Shown here: in pieces, positions 1 through 8,004 of the stretch
Layout: each line of letters opens with the position of its first letter
How positions within the stretch are numbered: position 1 is the stretch's first letter
Origin: Williamsia faeni
GTDB taxonomy: Bacteria; Actinomycetota; Actinomycetes; Mycobacteriales; Mycobacteriaceae
Direction of reading: 5' to 3'
Assembly: GCA_003202005.1 (NCBI GenBank)
Contig: QJJF01000006.1
Span: forward strand, 1-64,000
DNA length: 64,000 nucleotides
Translations under genes and position numbers: made by a program
The notes under the pieces: generated by a model
Databases searched by the model: none
Seen by the model: only the letters and a program-made list of their open reading frames with translations
Told to the model about the DNA's origin: nothing

Positions 1-500
1 CAGCCCAGAACCGGGAAGATCTGCAACTGGATGGCGAAAAAGTAGATGAGGATCGGTCCGGCGATGAACGCCGGCACCGACAAGAACACCGCCGAGAGGG
101 CGTTGATACCGCGGTCCAGAGCCGAACCGGGCCGGACCGCCGAAAGTACCCCCATCACGATCGCAACAACGAGGGCAATGGTCAGTCCCAGCGCTGCGAG
201 TTCCAACGTGACCGGCAAACGCTCACCAATGGCCTCGGTCACCGGCTGATTGGTCAACGGTGACGTGCCGAGGTCACCGGTGACAGCGTTCTTGAGCCAG
301 TCCAGATACTGGGACCAGACAGGTTGATCCAAGCCCAACTCGGCGTCCATCTCGGCGATGGCCTCCGGAGTGGCGTTCTCACCAAGGATGACCTCCGACG
401 CCGATCCGGGAGCCAAGCTCAGCAGGGCCACGACCGCCATGGTCACCAACAGCACCACCGCAATGCTGCGTCCCAGACGTGTTGCGATTGTCTGAAGCAT
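1..500 (-). CDS. ABC transporter permease, DppB/OppB type (3' end outside window)
   Basis: Inner-membrane permease subunit of a dipeptide/oligopeptide/nickel-type ABC importer. Read on the minus strand from the ATG at 500, the product starts MLQTIATRLGRS, followed by a hydrophobic first membrane segment, then a periplasmic stretch with LGLDQPVWSQYLDWLKN and GDLGTS, which are hallmark features of the DppB N-terminal region. Further membrane segments (TLELAALGLTIALVVAIVMG and FLSVPAFIAGPILIYF) follow. A GAAGG ribosome-binding site lies about 10 nt before the ATG. The frame runs off the left edge after about 166 codons, so the EAA loop region and C-terminus are not visible. The substrate cannot be told from this part. 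Confidence 0.88.
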   Translation of the reverse strand, partial: MLQTIATRLGRSIAVVLLVTMAVVALLSLAPGSASEVILGENATPEAIAEMDAELGLDQPVWSQYLDWLKNAVTGDLGTSPLTNQPVTEAIGERLPVTLELAALGLTIALVVAIVMGVLSAVRPGSALDRGINALSAVFLSVPAFIAGPILIYFFAIQLQIFPVLG

Positions 501-837
501 CAACAGCCAGCCTTCGTCCGGCGCGCTGCGCTGGTCCGATTCGTCGAAACCATCTGTCTCACAGTCCCTTTCTCGTCCAGAACATGCGCGGGTTGGCGGG
601 GGTTCGACGCCCCGACAGCCGCTACACGGGGCCGGCTCGCATCACCAACGTTTCCGATTCTTTCCGGACACGTAGGGTCGGAATTAGAGTCCATACATTG
701 GTAGAACATGACTCTCGTCGAAGACAGTGCCACGTACTCGCCATTTATGCAACCAAGATCACTATTTAGGCAGGTTGTGGTGCGCGCCATAAGGGCTGGA
801 TGGCGGGTCGCACCGTGCCCTAGCGTCAGTGGCATAG
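501..837. other. Intergenic, no gene recognised; probable promoter region of the permease operon
   Basis: About 340 bp upstream of the permease start. Open frames exist on both strands but their translations are low-complexity, Arg/Thr-rich and match nothing recognisable. The stretch 650-780 is relatively AT-rich and is the most likely place for the permease promoter, but no clear -10/-35 pair stands out. Confidence 0.4.
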
Positions 838-1062
838 CGGATCACCGGCAGCATCAGCGATGCCGACGACGCCGTTCAGGAATCCTGGCTGAGCCTCGAC
901 GCAGCCGACAGCGACTCGATCGACCTCAGTGCCTCGCCGACAACGGTGACCGGCCGAATCTGCCTCGACCGCCTCAAATCAGCGGCCGTCAATCGCGAAA
1001 GCAAGGTGGGCCAACGGCTTCCGGAACCAATCGTGACGCCGATAGCCCCGGCTTCGCAGTAG
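838..1062 (+). pseudogene. Decayed ECF sigma-70 factor (SigJ/ECF41-like) fragment
   Basis: A 74-codon open stretch, closed by TAG at both ends and lacking an ATG, translates to a recognisable piece of an ECF sigma factor. It has the region-2 motif ISDADDAVQESWLSLD (compare SxxDAEDAVQExWLRL in intact SigJ-type factors), then a degraded version of the GWLTT segment (SPTTVTGRICLDRLKS) and the linker VGQRLPEPIV. The usual N-terminal portion, helix-turn-helix region 4 and SnoaL-like C-terminal domain are absent on both sides. The family assignment rests on motif recall. It is not expected to give a functional protein. Confidence 0.7.
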
Positions 1063-1085
1063 GAGGCGATACGGGCGCCCGAGGC

Positions 1086-1442
1086 TCAGAGAACCTTCTT
1101 CACAACGCTCGACTTCAGCTGCATCTGTCCGAAACCCGGCACCTTCGCATCGATGTCGTGATCGCCCACACCATCGGTGATCAGCCGAATACCGCGCACC
1201 TTGGTGCCGATCTTGACGACCCCACCACCGGCACCTTTGACCTTCAGGCTCTTGACGATGGTCACGGTGTCGCCATCGGCGAGGACGTTCCCGACTGAAT
1301 CGGTGACGACCTGCCCGGACTCAGCATCGTCGCCGGCACCGGGCGCCCACTCGTGACCACACATCGGACAGACCAGTAACGCGCCGGACTCATATGCGAA
1401 CTCACTCGCACACGCCGGACACGGAGGTACAACGTCAGACAT
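1086..1442 (-). CDS. phnA: PhnA/YjdM family zinc-ribbon protein
   Basis: A 118-residue protein of the PhnA (YjdM) family. The N-terminus carries a zinc ribbon with Cys8, Cys11, Cys25 and Cys28 (CPAC...CPMC), and the rest is the compact beta-rich PhnA domain with VLADGDTVTIVKSLKVKG and GTKVRGIRL. Despite its old name ('alkylphosphonate uptake protein') the family has no established phosphonate role, and the cellular function is unknown. The ATG overlaps the stop of the upstream ychF by 8 nt, so the two are translationally coupled. The length is normal for the family. Confidence 0.9.
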   Translation of the reverse strand: MSDVVPPCPACASEFAYESGALLVCPMCGHEWAPGAGDDAESGQVVTDSVGNVLADGDTVTIVKSLKVKGAGGGVVKIGTKVRGIRLITDGVGDHDIDAKVPGFGQMQLKSSVVKKVL

Positions 1443-2514
1443 TGAAGCGGAATTCCACCACGTCGCCGTCGGCCATGACGTAGTCCTTGCCTTCCATCCG
1501 CACCTTGCCCGCGGCTTTGGCGGCAGCCATCGATCCGGCGGCGTCGAGGTCGGCGAAGGACACGATTTCTGCCTTGATGAAGCCCTTCTGGAAATCGGTG
1601 TGAATGACGCCGGCAGCCTGAGGCGCGGTGTCTCCCTTGTGAATTGTCCAGGCGCGGGACTCTTTTGGTCCGGCGGTCAGGTAGGTCTGCAGACCCAGTG
1701 TGTGGAATCCGGCACGTGCCAGTGAATGGAGTCCGGGCTCGTCCTGGCCGATCGAGTCGAGCAATTCCTGCGCGTCCTCGGGCTCGAGTTCGAGCAGTTC
1801 GCTCTCCACCTTGGCGTCGAGGAACACCGCATCCGCCGGTGCCACAGTCGCTTTGAGCTGCGCGATGCGCTCCGGATCGGTCAGCACCGACTCGTCGGCG
1901 TTGAACACGTAGAGGAACGGCTTCGTGGTCATCAGATGCAGTTCACGAACCTTCGCGAAGTCCAGCGAATCCTTCTGCGAGAACAGAGTCTTGCCCTCGT
2001 TGAGAACCTTCTGCGCTTCCAGGGCCGCGTTGAGGACCTCGACGAGTTCTTTGTTCTTGCGCGATTCCTTCTCGAGCCGCGGCAGTGCCTTCTCCAGCGT
2101 CTGCATGTCGGCGAGGATGAGCTCGGTCTCGATCACCTCGATGTCGGACACCGGGTCGACACGACCGTCGACGTGCACCACGTCGTCGTCGGAAAACACC
2201 CGGACCACCTGACAGATGGCGTCGGCCTCACGAATGTTGGCCAGGAACTGGTTGCCCATCCCTTCGCCCTCGGACGCGCCCTTGACGATGCCGGCGATAT
2301 CGACAAACGACACGGTCGCGGGAAGGATCTTCTCACTGGAGAAGATCTCGGCCAACCGGCCCAACCGCGCATCGGGCAGCTCAACCACACCGACGTTGGG
2401 TTCGATGGTGGCGAACGGGTAGTTCGCAGCCAGAACATCGTTGTTGGTCAGCGCGTTGAACAGGGTGGATTTGCCGACGTTGGGCAATCCGACGATTCCG
2501 AGGGTAAGGCTCAC
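1435..2514 (-). CDS. ychF: Redox-responsive P-loop ATPase YchF
   Basis: YchF/OLA1-family P-loop protein of 359 residues, the standard length. The P-loop GLPNVGKST is at residues 9-17, followed by the YPFATIEPN switch segment and the [17 protein letters not shown]3 region. The C-terminus is the TGS domain ([12 protein letters not shown]...[10 protein letters not shown]). Family members bind the ribosome, hydrolyse ATP in preference to GTP and influence translation and the oxidative-stress response. The start is GTG with no strong ribosome-binding site. The gene is first in a two-gene unit with phnA, and a divergent promoter region with the DUF3052 gene lies upstream. Confidence 0.95.
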   Translation of the reverse strand: MSLTLGIVGLPNVGKSTLFNALTNNDVLAANYPFATIEPNVGVVELPDARLGRLAEIFSSEKILPATVSFVDIAGIVKGASEGEGMGNQFLANIREADAICQVVRVFSDDDVVHVDGRVDPVSDIEVIETELILADMQTLEKALPRLEKESRKNKELVEVLNAALEAQKVLNEGKTLFSQKDSLDFAKVRELHLMTTKPFLYVFNADESVLTDPERIAQLKATVAPADAVFLDAKVESELLELEPEDAQELLDSIGQDEPGLHSLARAGFHTLGLQTYLTAGPKESRAWTIHKGDTAPQAAGVIHTDFQKGFIKAEIVSFADLDAAGSMAAAKAAGKVRMEGKDYVMADGDVVEFRFNV

Positions 2515-2571
2515 GAGCAGTCAGTCTAGTTTGCCGTCGCAACACCTCTGCGGGCCGTACGATCAGCGGCT

Positions 2572-2970
2572 ATGACCGCGGGTTACTCGGGTTCATCTCA
2601 GGCCCGCAAACTCGGCCTCAAAGACGGTCTCCAGGTGCTCGTCCTGGGTCGGCCCGACGGCTGGGACTTCGACGATCCACCCCCGATTCACCTGGTCTCG
2701 TCCCGCGCCGAGACTGCCGACATCGTGGTGGCCTTTCACTCCGCGCCAGCCGAGTTCCTCGAACAGATCGACGAACTCGGCACCATCGTCTTCCCCGCCG
2801 GGATGATCTGGATCCTCTGGCCACGCAAATCAGCCGGCCACCTGAGCGACATGAACGAAAACCTCATCCGTGACGCCGCACTGGAACGCGGTCTCGTCGA
2901 CGTCAAGGTCGCAGCTGTCGACAACGATTGGTCCGGCCTCAAACTGGTGTGGCGCAAAGAGTTGCGCTAG
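2572..2970 (+). CDS. DUF3052 family protein
   Basis: A 132-residue actinobacterial protein of the DUF3052 family. Typical features are an N-terminal GYSGSSQARKLGLKDG segment, a central AGMIWILWPRKSAG motif and the C-terminal DVKVAAVDNDWSGLKLVWR segment. The function is unknown. A -10-like TACGAT at 2558-2563 lies only 8 nt before the ATG and there is no ribosome-binding site, so the mRNA is probably leaderless. The stop codon overlaps the stop of the convergent AI-2E exporter gene (shared CTAG at 2967-2970). Confidence 0.85.
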   Translation: MTAGYSGSSQARKLGLKDGLQVLVLGRPDGWDFDDPPPIHLVSSRAETADIVVAFHSAPAEFLEQIDELGTIVFPAGMIWILWPRKSAGHLSDMNENLIRDAALERGLVDVKVAAVDNDWSGLKLVWRKELR

Positions 2971-4190
2971 GTGGCTTGCGGCTCTGTGCCACCGTCATCC
3001 GGGACGATCACGTTGTCGTCTTCGTCGTCTGCGACGTCGGTCTCGCCCGCCCGGAGTGCGATCTGTTCGTTCAGATAACGCAGCACCACGGCCACCACCG
3101 CGGCCACCGGGACCGCAAGGAATGCACCGACGATGCCGAAGAGCGTACTGCCGGCGGTCACCGACAACAGCACGATCGCGGCATGCAGATTCATCGACTT
3201 CGACTGCAACCACGGCTGCAGCACGTTGCCCTCGAGCTGCTGCACCAACAGAATGATGCCGAGCACGATCAAGGCGGTCCACGGACCGTTGCCGACCAGT
3301 GCCACCAGCACCGCGAGGGCGCCGGCGACAAACGCGCCGACGATCGGGATGAAGCCACCGAAGAACGTGATGATCGCCAGCGCGTAGGCCAGTGGCACAC
3401 CGAGGATGACGAGGCCGGCGCCGATGAGTACCGCGTCGATGGCACTCACGACGGCTTGCGTCCGGATGAAGCCGCTCAGCGTCGCCCAGATGCGGGAGAG
3501 CACCTCCGCGATGTGCTCCGATGCAGGTGCACCGCTGGTCCGGCGTAGCCACGGGAGGAACCTCGGTCCGTCCTTTAGGAAGAAGAAGGTCAGAAACAAC
3601 ACCGTGAACAGCGTGATCAGTACCGACGTCGTTTTGGTGACACCGGAGAAGACGCCTGAGGCGATAGTGGTGCTGGAATCCTGAATCCGGCCGGTGATCG
3701 CATCGACCGCTGTGTTCAGCTGTTCATCACTGACCCGGAACGGTGGCCCCTGCAACCACTCTTCGATCTCCTCGATGCCGTCGATGGCCTGCGACGCCAG
3801 GTCGCCGGACTGATCAACGATCGACGGTGCGATGGCGGCCATGATGCCCACGACCACCCCGATCGCGAGCAGCAACACCAGGGCCGATGCGGCCGCCGGA
3901 CCGATGCCCTTCTTCCGAAGCCAGCGGACCGGTGGCCAGAGAACCGTGCAGACGATGACCGCGAGAACCACAGGCAGCAAGACCACCCAGGCCTTGCCGA
4001 CGATCCAGGACAGCACCCACGCGCCGCCGGCGATCAGGATCAAACGCAGGCTGTGTTTTGCCAGCCACTCGCCACCCTCCCCGATGACCTTGCCGCGAGT
4101 CTTCTTCGGCGGGGGCTGCACACCGGACACAACGTCCTTCCCGTCCGCGGTCCTCTTCTTGGCCGGTTCCCCGGCCGATGATGTCGCCAT
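2967..4190 (-). CDS. AI-2E family transporter (PerM-like membrane protein)
   Basis: A 407-residue polytopic membrane protein of the AI-2E transporter/PerM superfamily. A charged Lys-rich N-terminal tail precedes paired hydrophobic segments (LILIAGGAWVLSWIVG; WVVLLPVVLAVIVCTVLWPPV; AAASALVLLLAIGVVVGI), a soluble loop (about residues 140-190), and the C-terminal helical block with the conserved FFGGFIPIVGAF and LQPWLQSKSMNLH motifs. The acidic tail ends DEDDNVIVPDDGGTEPQAT. The frame continues upstream, but the added residues are Cys/Arg-rich and non-homologous, so the ATG at 4190 is chosen. Substrates of this family in actinobacteria are undefined; PerM-like members have been linked to cell-envelope and division homeostasis. 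Confidence 0.9.
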   Translation of the reverse strand: MATSSAGEPAKKRTADGKDVVSGVQPPPKKTRGKVIGEGGEWLAKHSLRLILIAGGAWVLSWIVGKAWVVLLPVVLAVIVCTVLWPPVRWLRKKGIGPAAASALVLLLAIGVVVGIMAAIAPSIVDQSGDLASQAIDGIEEIEEWLQGPPFRVSDEQLNTAVDAITGRIQDSSTTIASGVFSGVTKTTSVLITLFTVLFLTFFFLKDGPRFLPWLRRTSGAPASEHIAEVLSRIWATLSGFIRTQAVVSAIDAVLIGAGLVILGVPLAYALAIITFFGGFIPIVGAFVAGALAVLVALVGNGPWTALIVLGIILLVQQLEGNVLQPWLQSKSMNLHAAIVLLSVTAGSTLFGIVGAFLAVPVAAVVAVVLRYLNEQIALRAGETDVADDEDDNVIVPDDGGTEPQAT

Positions 4191-5385
4191 GCGTCGATCG
4201 TCACATGCCCGCGGTCCCGATGACGCGTCGACCTGCCGCGCCAGAACAAGATGTCCGCCACACTTTGTACGGTGGCCGCACAAGGAGGCAGTCGCACGGC
4301 AACAGCTATTGGCTGCGCGATGGCACGTCCAACAAGCCGGCCGCGACGGCAAGGCGTCCGACTGCGACATCCTCGACTACGGGGTCCAGGATTCGGGACC
4401 CGATGGTGCGCCGTGGGCGCTGCGGATCCGGGGCGCCGTTGTGCCCGACGAAAACCTCGCCGTGGCATGGACCATTCGCGGCGCACCTCATTACTACCGC
4501 CGCTCCGACCTCACTGAGATCGCTGTCGCGGTATGCCCGTTGTCCTCGGCGGATGCGGGCAAGCGAATCTTCGACGCGAACAAGCAGTTCAAAGAGTCCG
4601 GTGTGGATTCGTTGGTGGCGATGTCCGAACTCTCCACCGCAATGCGCACAATCGTTGACCGTCCCACCCCAAAAGGTGAAATGTCACGTCAACTGACCGA
4701 CGTCCTGCCCGATCATTTTCTGCGGTTCTGCAAGCCCTGCAACGCCATTCATCCCTACGAGAATTCGTTTCGCATCGCCGCACTGCAGGCCGGACTCGAA
4801 CTGCGGGCAGGAACCAGCCCGCCGATCGTGCAACGAATCAAAGGGTTGCAGCCCAACAACTTCCGACGCCTCGGCACCGATGCGACCGCACGGTTCGATG
4901 TGATCCGCAACCATCTCCGCTTCTACGGAGCAGCGACCCCCAAGCAGGTCGCATCGTTCCTCGACGCCCCCGTTCAGGATGTGAAGGCGCATTGGCCCTC
5001 GGACGTCACACCGGTGACCGTCGAAGGCGAGACGAGATCGGCGCTCACCGAGTACGTGGATCTGCTCACCGATCCTCCGAAACCCACAGGTGTATTTCTT
5101 CTCGGCCCCTACGATCCGCTCCTGCAGACCCTCGACCGCGACCTACTGATTCCGGATGCCCGGATTCGTAAAACCATCTGGCCGGCACTCGGTCGGCCCG
5201 GAGTCATATTCTCGAATGCCGAACCGATCGGCACCTGGCGCCCGGCCAAGGCGGGAAAGAAGCTCAACATCAACATTGAGTTGTGGACCCGGCAGACCGC
5301 CGCCGTCTCCGGCGCGATCAAAGAGCAGGCGCAGCAGCTCGCGGAGTTCCGCGGCGTGACCCTCAGCGAGGTCAGGTCCGAGTAG
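4189..5385 (+). CDS. Winged-helix DNA-binding protein (HTH_42 / AlkZ-like)
   Basis: Member of the HTH_42 winged-helix family that includes the AlkZ and YcaQ DNA glycosylases. Recognisable pieces are LDYGVQDSGPDGAPWALRIRGA, the TKR-like middle with HLRFYGAATPKQVASFLD (winged helix) and the C-terminal LLGPYDPLLQTLDRDLL...WPALGRPGVIF...GTWRP block. The QXQ/QXD catalytic motif of true AlkZ enzymes is not evident, so glycosylase activity is not claimed. The start is uncertain. The in-frame ATG at 4189 overlaps the divergent exporter's ATG, while a TTG at 4309 would give a protein closer to the family start. It is convergent with the small gene at 5391. Confidence 0.8.
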   Translation: MRRSSHARGPDDASTCRARTRCPPHFVRWPHKEAVARQQLLAARWHVQQAGRDGKASDCDILDYGVQDSGPDGAPWALRIRGAVVPDENLAVAWTIRGAPHYYRRSDLTEIAVAVCPLSSADAGKRIFDANKQFKESGVDSLVAMSELSTAMRTIVDRPTPKGEMSRQLTDVLPDHFLRFCKPCNAIHPYENSFRIAALQAGLELRAGTSPPIVQRIKGLQPNNFRRLGTDATARFDVIRNHLRFYGAATPKQVASFLDAPVQDVKAHWPSDVTPVTVEGETRSALTEYVDLLTDPPKPTGVFLLGPYDPLLQTLDRDLLIPDARIRKTIWPALGRPGVIFSNAEPIGTWRPAKAGKKLNINIELWTRQTAAVSGAIKEQAQQLAEFRGVTLSEVRSE

Positions 5386-5390
5386 AGGCC

Positions 5391-5633
5391 TCAGGCGCGG
5401 CGGCGTTGCAGCCAGCGACGCCTTTCACCGACGGCATCATCGCCGCGCGAGTGTGCTTCCCCGGCCAGATCTGACACCTCGTCGGCGGCAGCCGGTTGCT
5501 GGGCCAGACCCTTTTCTGCTTCGATCGCCGACCGCACCGACTGCTCGCCATAGAGACCCATCATGATCTCCACACCCCAGCCGGGGAATTGCGACAACGG
5601 CGCTTCTTTGCGTCCCCATCGTGTTACGTACAT
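5391..5633 (-). CDS. Small hypothetical protein, 80 aa
   Basis: An 80-residue protein of unknown function, MYVTRWGRKEAPLSQFPGWG at the start and a very Arg-rich C-terminus. No signal peptide or membrane segment is visible. A GAGGG ribosome-binding site sits 7 nt before the ATG, which supports translation. A DosR-like dyad at 5698-5711 lies about 65 bp upstream, so the gene may respond to hypoxia or nitric oxide, but this is inference. I do not recognise a family. Confidence 0.6.
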   Translation of the reverse strand: MYVTRWGRKEAPLSQFPGWGVEIMMGLYGEQSVRSAIEAEKGLAQQPAAADEVSDLAGEAHSRGDDAVGERRRWLQRRRA

Positions 5634-5697
5634 GTGACCACCCTCGCACGACCACCCCCGCTTTGTCCCCGTTTTCCTGCGGAAAGAGCCTAAATAC

Positions 5698-5711
5698 GGG
5701 ACGTAAGTCCC
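5698..5711. promoter_or_regulatory. DosR/DevR-like box
   Basis: The sequence GGGACGTAAGTCCC is a perfect 5+5 inverted repeat with a 4-nt AT-rich centre. It matches the core of the mycobacterial DosR box (GGGACT-TW-AGTCCC type spacing), and its flanks TAC and AAT also fit loosely. It lies between the divergent 80-aa gene (start 5633) and alkA (start 5843). No dosR gene is visible in the window. Confidence 0.45.
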
Positions 5712-5740
5712 AATCCGCGCGAATACCTTAGTGTGACGTC

Positions 5741-5769
5741 GGACACAGCATATTTTGGGGTCTGTGTCC
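5741..5769. promoter_or_regulatory. Inverted repeat upstream of alkA
   Basis: GGACACAG (5741-5748) and CTGTGTCC (5762-5769) form a perfect 8-bp inverted repeat with a 13-nt AT-containing spacer, 74 bp before the alkA start. Its position suggests an operator or activator site for alkA-ogt, possibly for the Ada-type activator itself. Not tested. Confidence 0.4.
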
Positions 5770-5842
5770 AGTATCCAGACAGTCGTATTGTGGCGTCCGA
5801 TTTCCGCTAGTCCCCGGCCGCGAAGACTGGGACAGTGGTCTC

Positions 5843-7360
5843 ATGTCCACCGCCACCGCGCCGAATCCGGGTCAGCTCGACTTCGATGCCTGCTTTCGGG
5901 CCCTGCAGGCCAGGGATGAGAGATTCGACGGCCAATTCTTTGTGGCCGTCCGGACCACTGGCATCTACTGCCGACCGTCGTGTCCGGCCATCACACCCAA
6001 GCCGCGGAACGTCTCGTTTGTCCTGACCGCAGCCGCCGCCCAGCAACAGGGCTACCGCGCCTGCCGGCGTTGCCTGCCCGACGCGGTACCGGGGTCACCG
6101 CGATGGAATGTCAATTCGGATCTGGCATCCCGCGCGATGCGCCTGATCGAGGACGGCCTGGTCGACCGCACCGGCGTGACCGGTCTCGCCGACCATCTGG
6201 GCTACTCCCCCCGCCAGTTGGGCCGGGTGCTGGGCGAACAGATCGGCGCCGGCCCACTCGCCCTGGCCCGCGCCTATCGCGCCACCACCGCCCGGATGTT
6301 GATCCAGTGCACAACGATGTCGATGTCGGATGTGGCGTTCGCCGCCGGATTCGCCAGCATCCGCCAGTTCAACGACACCATCCGAGAGGTCTTCGCCCAG
6401 ACGCCCACCCAGCTCAGAGCAAAGGGCGCACCCCGGCAAGCTGCCGCTATCGGCGCTGCCGTCACGCTCAAGCTTGCTGTTCGACAACCCTTCTCTCCGC
6501 CCTGGTTGCACTGGTTCCTGTCCGCACACGCGGTACCCGGCGTCGAGAGCTGGGACGGTCAGTTCTACCGGCGGTCGATGCCACTGCCCCATGGACCGGG
6601 AGTCGTGACGCTGGAGATCAAACCCGATCATGTCCGAGCGGACCTCCATCTGCATGACATGCGGGATCTGGGGGTGGCGGTTCACCGGATCCGGCAACTC
6701 CTCGACCTCGACGCCGATGTCGCGGCGGCCAACGATTCACTCAGCACCGATCACGCACTGGCACCACTGCTGGACCGCATGCCCGGGATCCGCGTCCCCG
6801 GCAGCATCGATCCGACGGAGTTGCTGATCCGCACCATGATCGGCCAGCAGATCTCGCTGCCGGCTGCCCGCACCCACGCCGGCAAACTCGTCGCCGCACT
6901 CGGGGAGCCGCTGGAGAACCCACTGGGCGACATCACCCACCTGTTCCCCACCGCCGCGGCGATCGCCTCCCGCGGATCCGAAGTACTGACCGGCCCCGCC
7001 GCACGGACGCAATCCGTCGTCGACGTGGCCCGCGAGATCGCCGATGGCCGCCTGGTGATGCATGCCGGGATGCCAGCCGCCGATCTGCGCACAGAATTGC
7101 TGGCTCAACGCGGGGTCGGCGCCTGGACCGCCGACTATGTGTCGATGCGCCTGCTCAACAATCCAGACGTCCTGCTGCACACCGACCTGGTGGTGCGCCG
7201 GTCGGCAGCCGGACTCGGCATCGACATCACCAACACGCAGCATTGGTCACCGTGGCGCTCTTACGTGTCAATGCATCTGTGGCACAACATCATCGCCCGC
7301 GACTCCCCGCTACTGTCCACCGGCTCAACACCCGATTCACCACGAAAGCAGGTCTCATGA
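5843..7360 (+). CDS. alkA: Ada-type activator fused to AlkA 3-methyladenine DNA glycosylase
   Basis: A 505-residue fusion seen in actinobacteria: methyl-sensing transcription activator plus DNA glycosylase. Domains: Ada zinc/methyl-acceptor domain (about residues 12-85) with Cys43, Cys47, Cys74 and Cys77 (GIYCRPSCP...CRRCLP); AraC-type helix-turn-helix (about 95-195, DVAFAAGFASIRQFNDTI); AlkA N-terminal domain (about 205-290); and the HhH-GPD glycosylase (about 300-495) with GVGAWTADYVSMR and a catalytic Asp in LLHTDLVVRR. It repairs alkylated bases and probably activates its own operon after phosphotriester methylation. Its stop overlaps the ogt start by 4 nt (ATGA). Confidence 0.93.
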   Translation: MSTATAPNPGQLDFDACFRALQARDERFDGQFFVAVRTTGIYCRPSCPAITPKPRNVSFVLTAAAAQQQGYRACRRCLPDAVPGSPRWNVNSDLASRAMRLIEDGLVDRTGVTGLADHLGYSPRQLGRVLGEQIGAGPLALARAYRATTARMLIQCTTMSMSDVAFAAGFASIRQFNDTIREVFAQTPTQLRAKGAPRQAAAIGAAVTLKLAVRQPFSPPWLHWFLSAHAVPGVESWDGQFYRRSMPLPHGPGVVTLEIKPDHVRADLHLHDMRDLGVAVHRIRQLLDLDADVAAANDSLSTDHALAPLLDRMPGIRVPGSIDPTELLIRTMIGQQISLPAARTHAGKLVAALGEPLENPLGDITHLFPTAAAIASRGSEVLTGPAARTQSVVDVAREIADGRLVMHAGMPAADLRTELLAQRGVGAWTADYVSMRLLNNPDVLLHTDLVVRRSAAGLGIDITNTQHWSPWRSYVSMHLWHNIIARDSPLLSTGSTPDSPRKQVS

Positions 7361-7875
7361 GCACCGCAGCCTGGTCCACCATCTCAACACCAACCGGCCC
7401 GTTCACGATGATCATCAACGATGACGGAGAGGTCCTCGCGTCGGGCTGGTCCGACGACCCCGACTATCTCAATGCCCTGATACACAAGGCGATCCGTCCG
7501 TTGACGCTCGTGTACAAACCAGACCTGGGTTCGGTGACCGCCGCCGCCGAGAACTACCACCAGGGTGACCTCACGGCCATCGACAACATCGCCGTCCGAC
7601 AACGTTCGGGCGAGTTCCTCGAACACGCCTGGGACGTGCTGCGCACGGTGCCGGCCGGATCGCCGGTCAGCTACACCGAATATGCCGAGCTCAGTGGACG
7701 TCCTTCTGCAATCCGCGGCGCCGCGAGCGCGTGCGCCCGCAACGCCGCAGCCCTGTTCGTTCCATGCCATCGAGTCCTGCGTTCCGACCGGTCACTCGGG
7801 GGCTTCCGATACGGGCTCGACATCAAGGCATGGCTGTTGGCACACGAGGAACCCAGCGCACCAACGCACCACTGA
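7357..7875 (+). CDS. ogt: Methylated-DNA--protein-cysteine S-methyltransferase (Ogt)
   Basis: A 172-residue suicide repair protein that removes methyl groups from O6-methylguanine. The active-site motif FVPCHRVLRSD places the acceptor Cys at residue 137; PVSYTEYAELSGRPSAIRGAASACARN is the DNA-binding helix-turn-helix with the Arg finger, and LGGFRYGLDIKAWLLAHE closes the fold. The start is the ATG at 7357, overlapping the alkA stop as ATGA, which makes a coupled alkylation-repair operon. The frame is open further upstream, but that part lies inside alkA. Confidence 0.94.
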   Translation: MSTAAWSTISTPTGPFTMIINDDGEVLASGWSDDPDYLNALIHKAIRPLTLVYKPDLGSVTAAAENYHQGDLTAIDNIAVRQRSGEFLEHAWDVLRTVPAGSPVSYTEYAELSGRPSAIRGAASACARNAAALFVPCHRVLRSDRSLGGFRYGLDIKAWLLAHEEPSAPTHH

Positions 7876-8004
7876 GTGGATGTCAGACCGCGTTGATAGG
7901 CTGGCGGGTTTGACTCTCCAAATCTGGTGAAAATGATTGCAGCACAATAGAAATAGTCCTCTAGAACACTTGTGCGAACGAGGATTCGCGGGTACCTTGG
8001 AGTC

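Noticed and set aside
1726-2529. Long plus-strand open frame opposite ychF
   Set aside because: Antisense to a perfectly conserved ychF; its translation is Arg/His/Leu-rich without any family motif, as expected of mirror frames in high-GC DNA.
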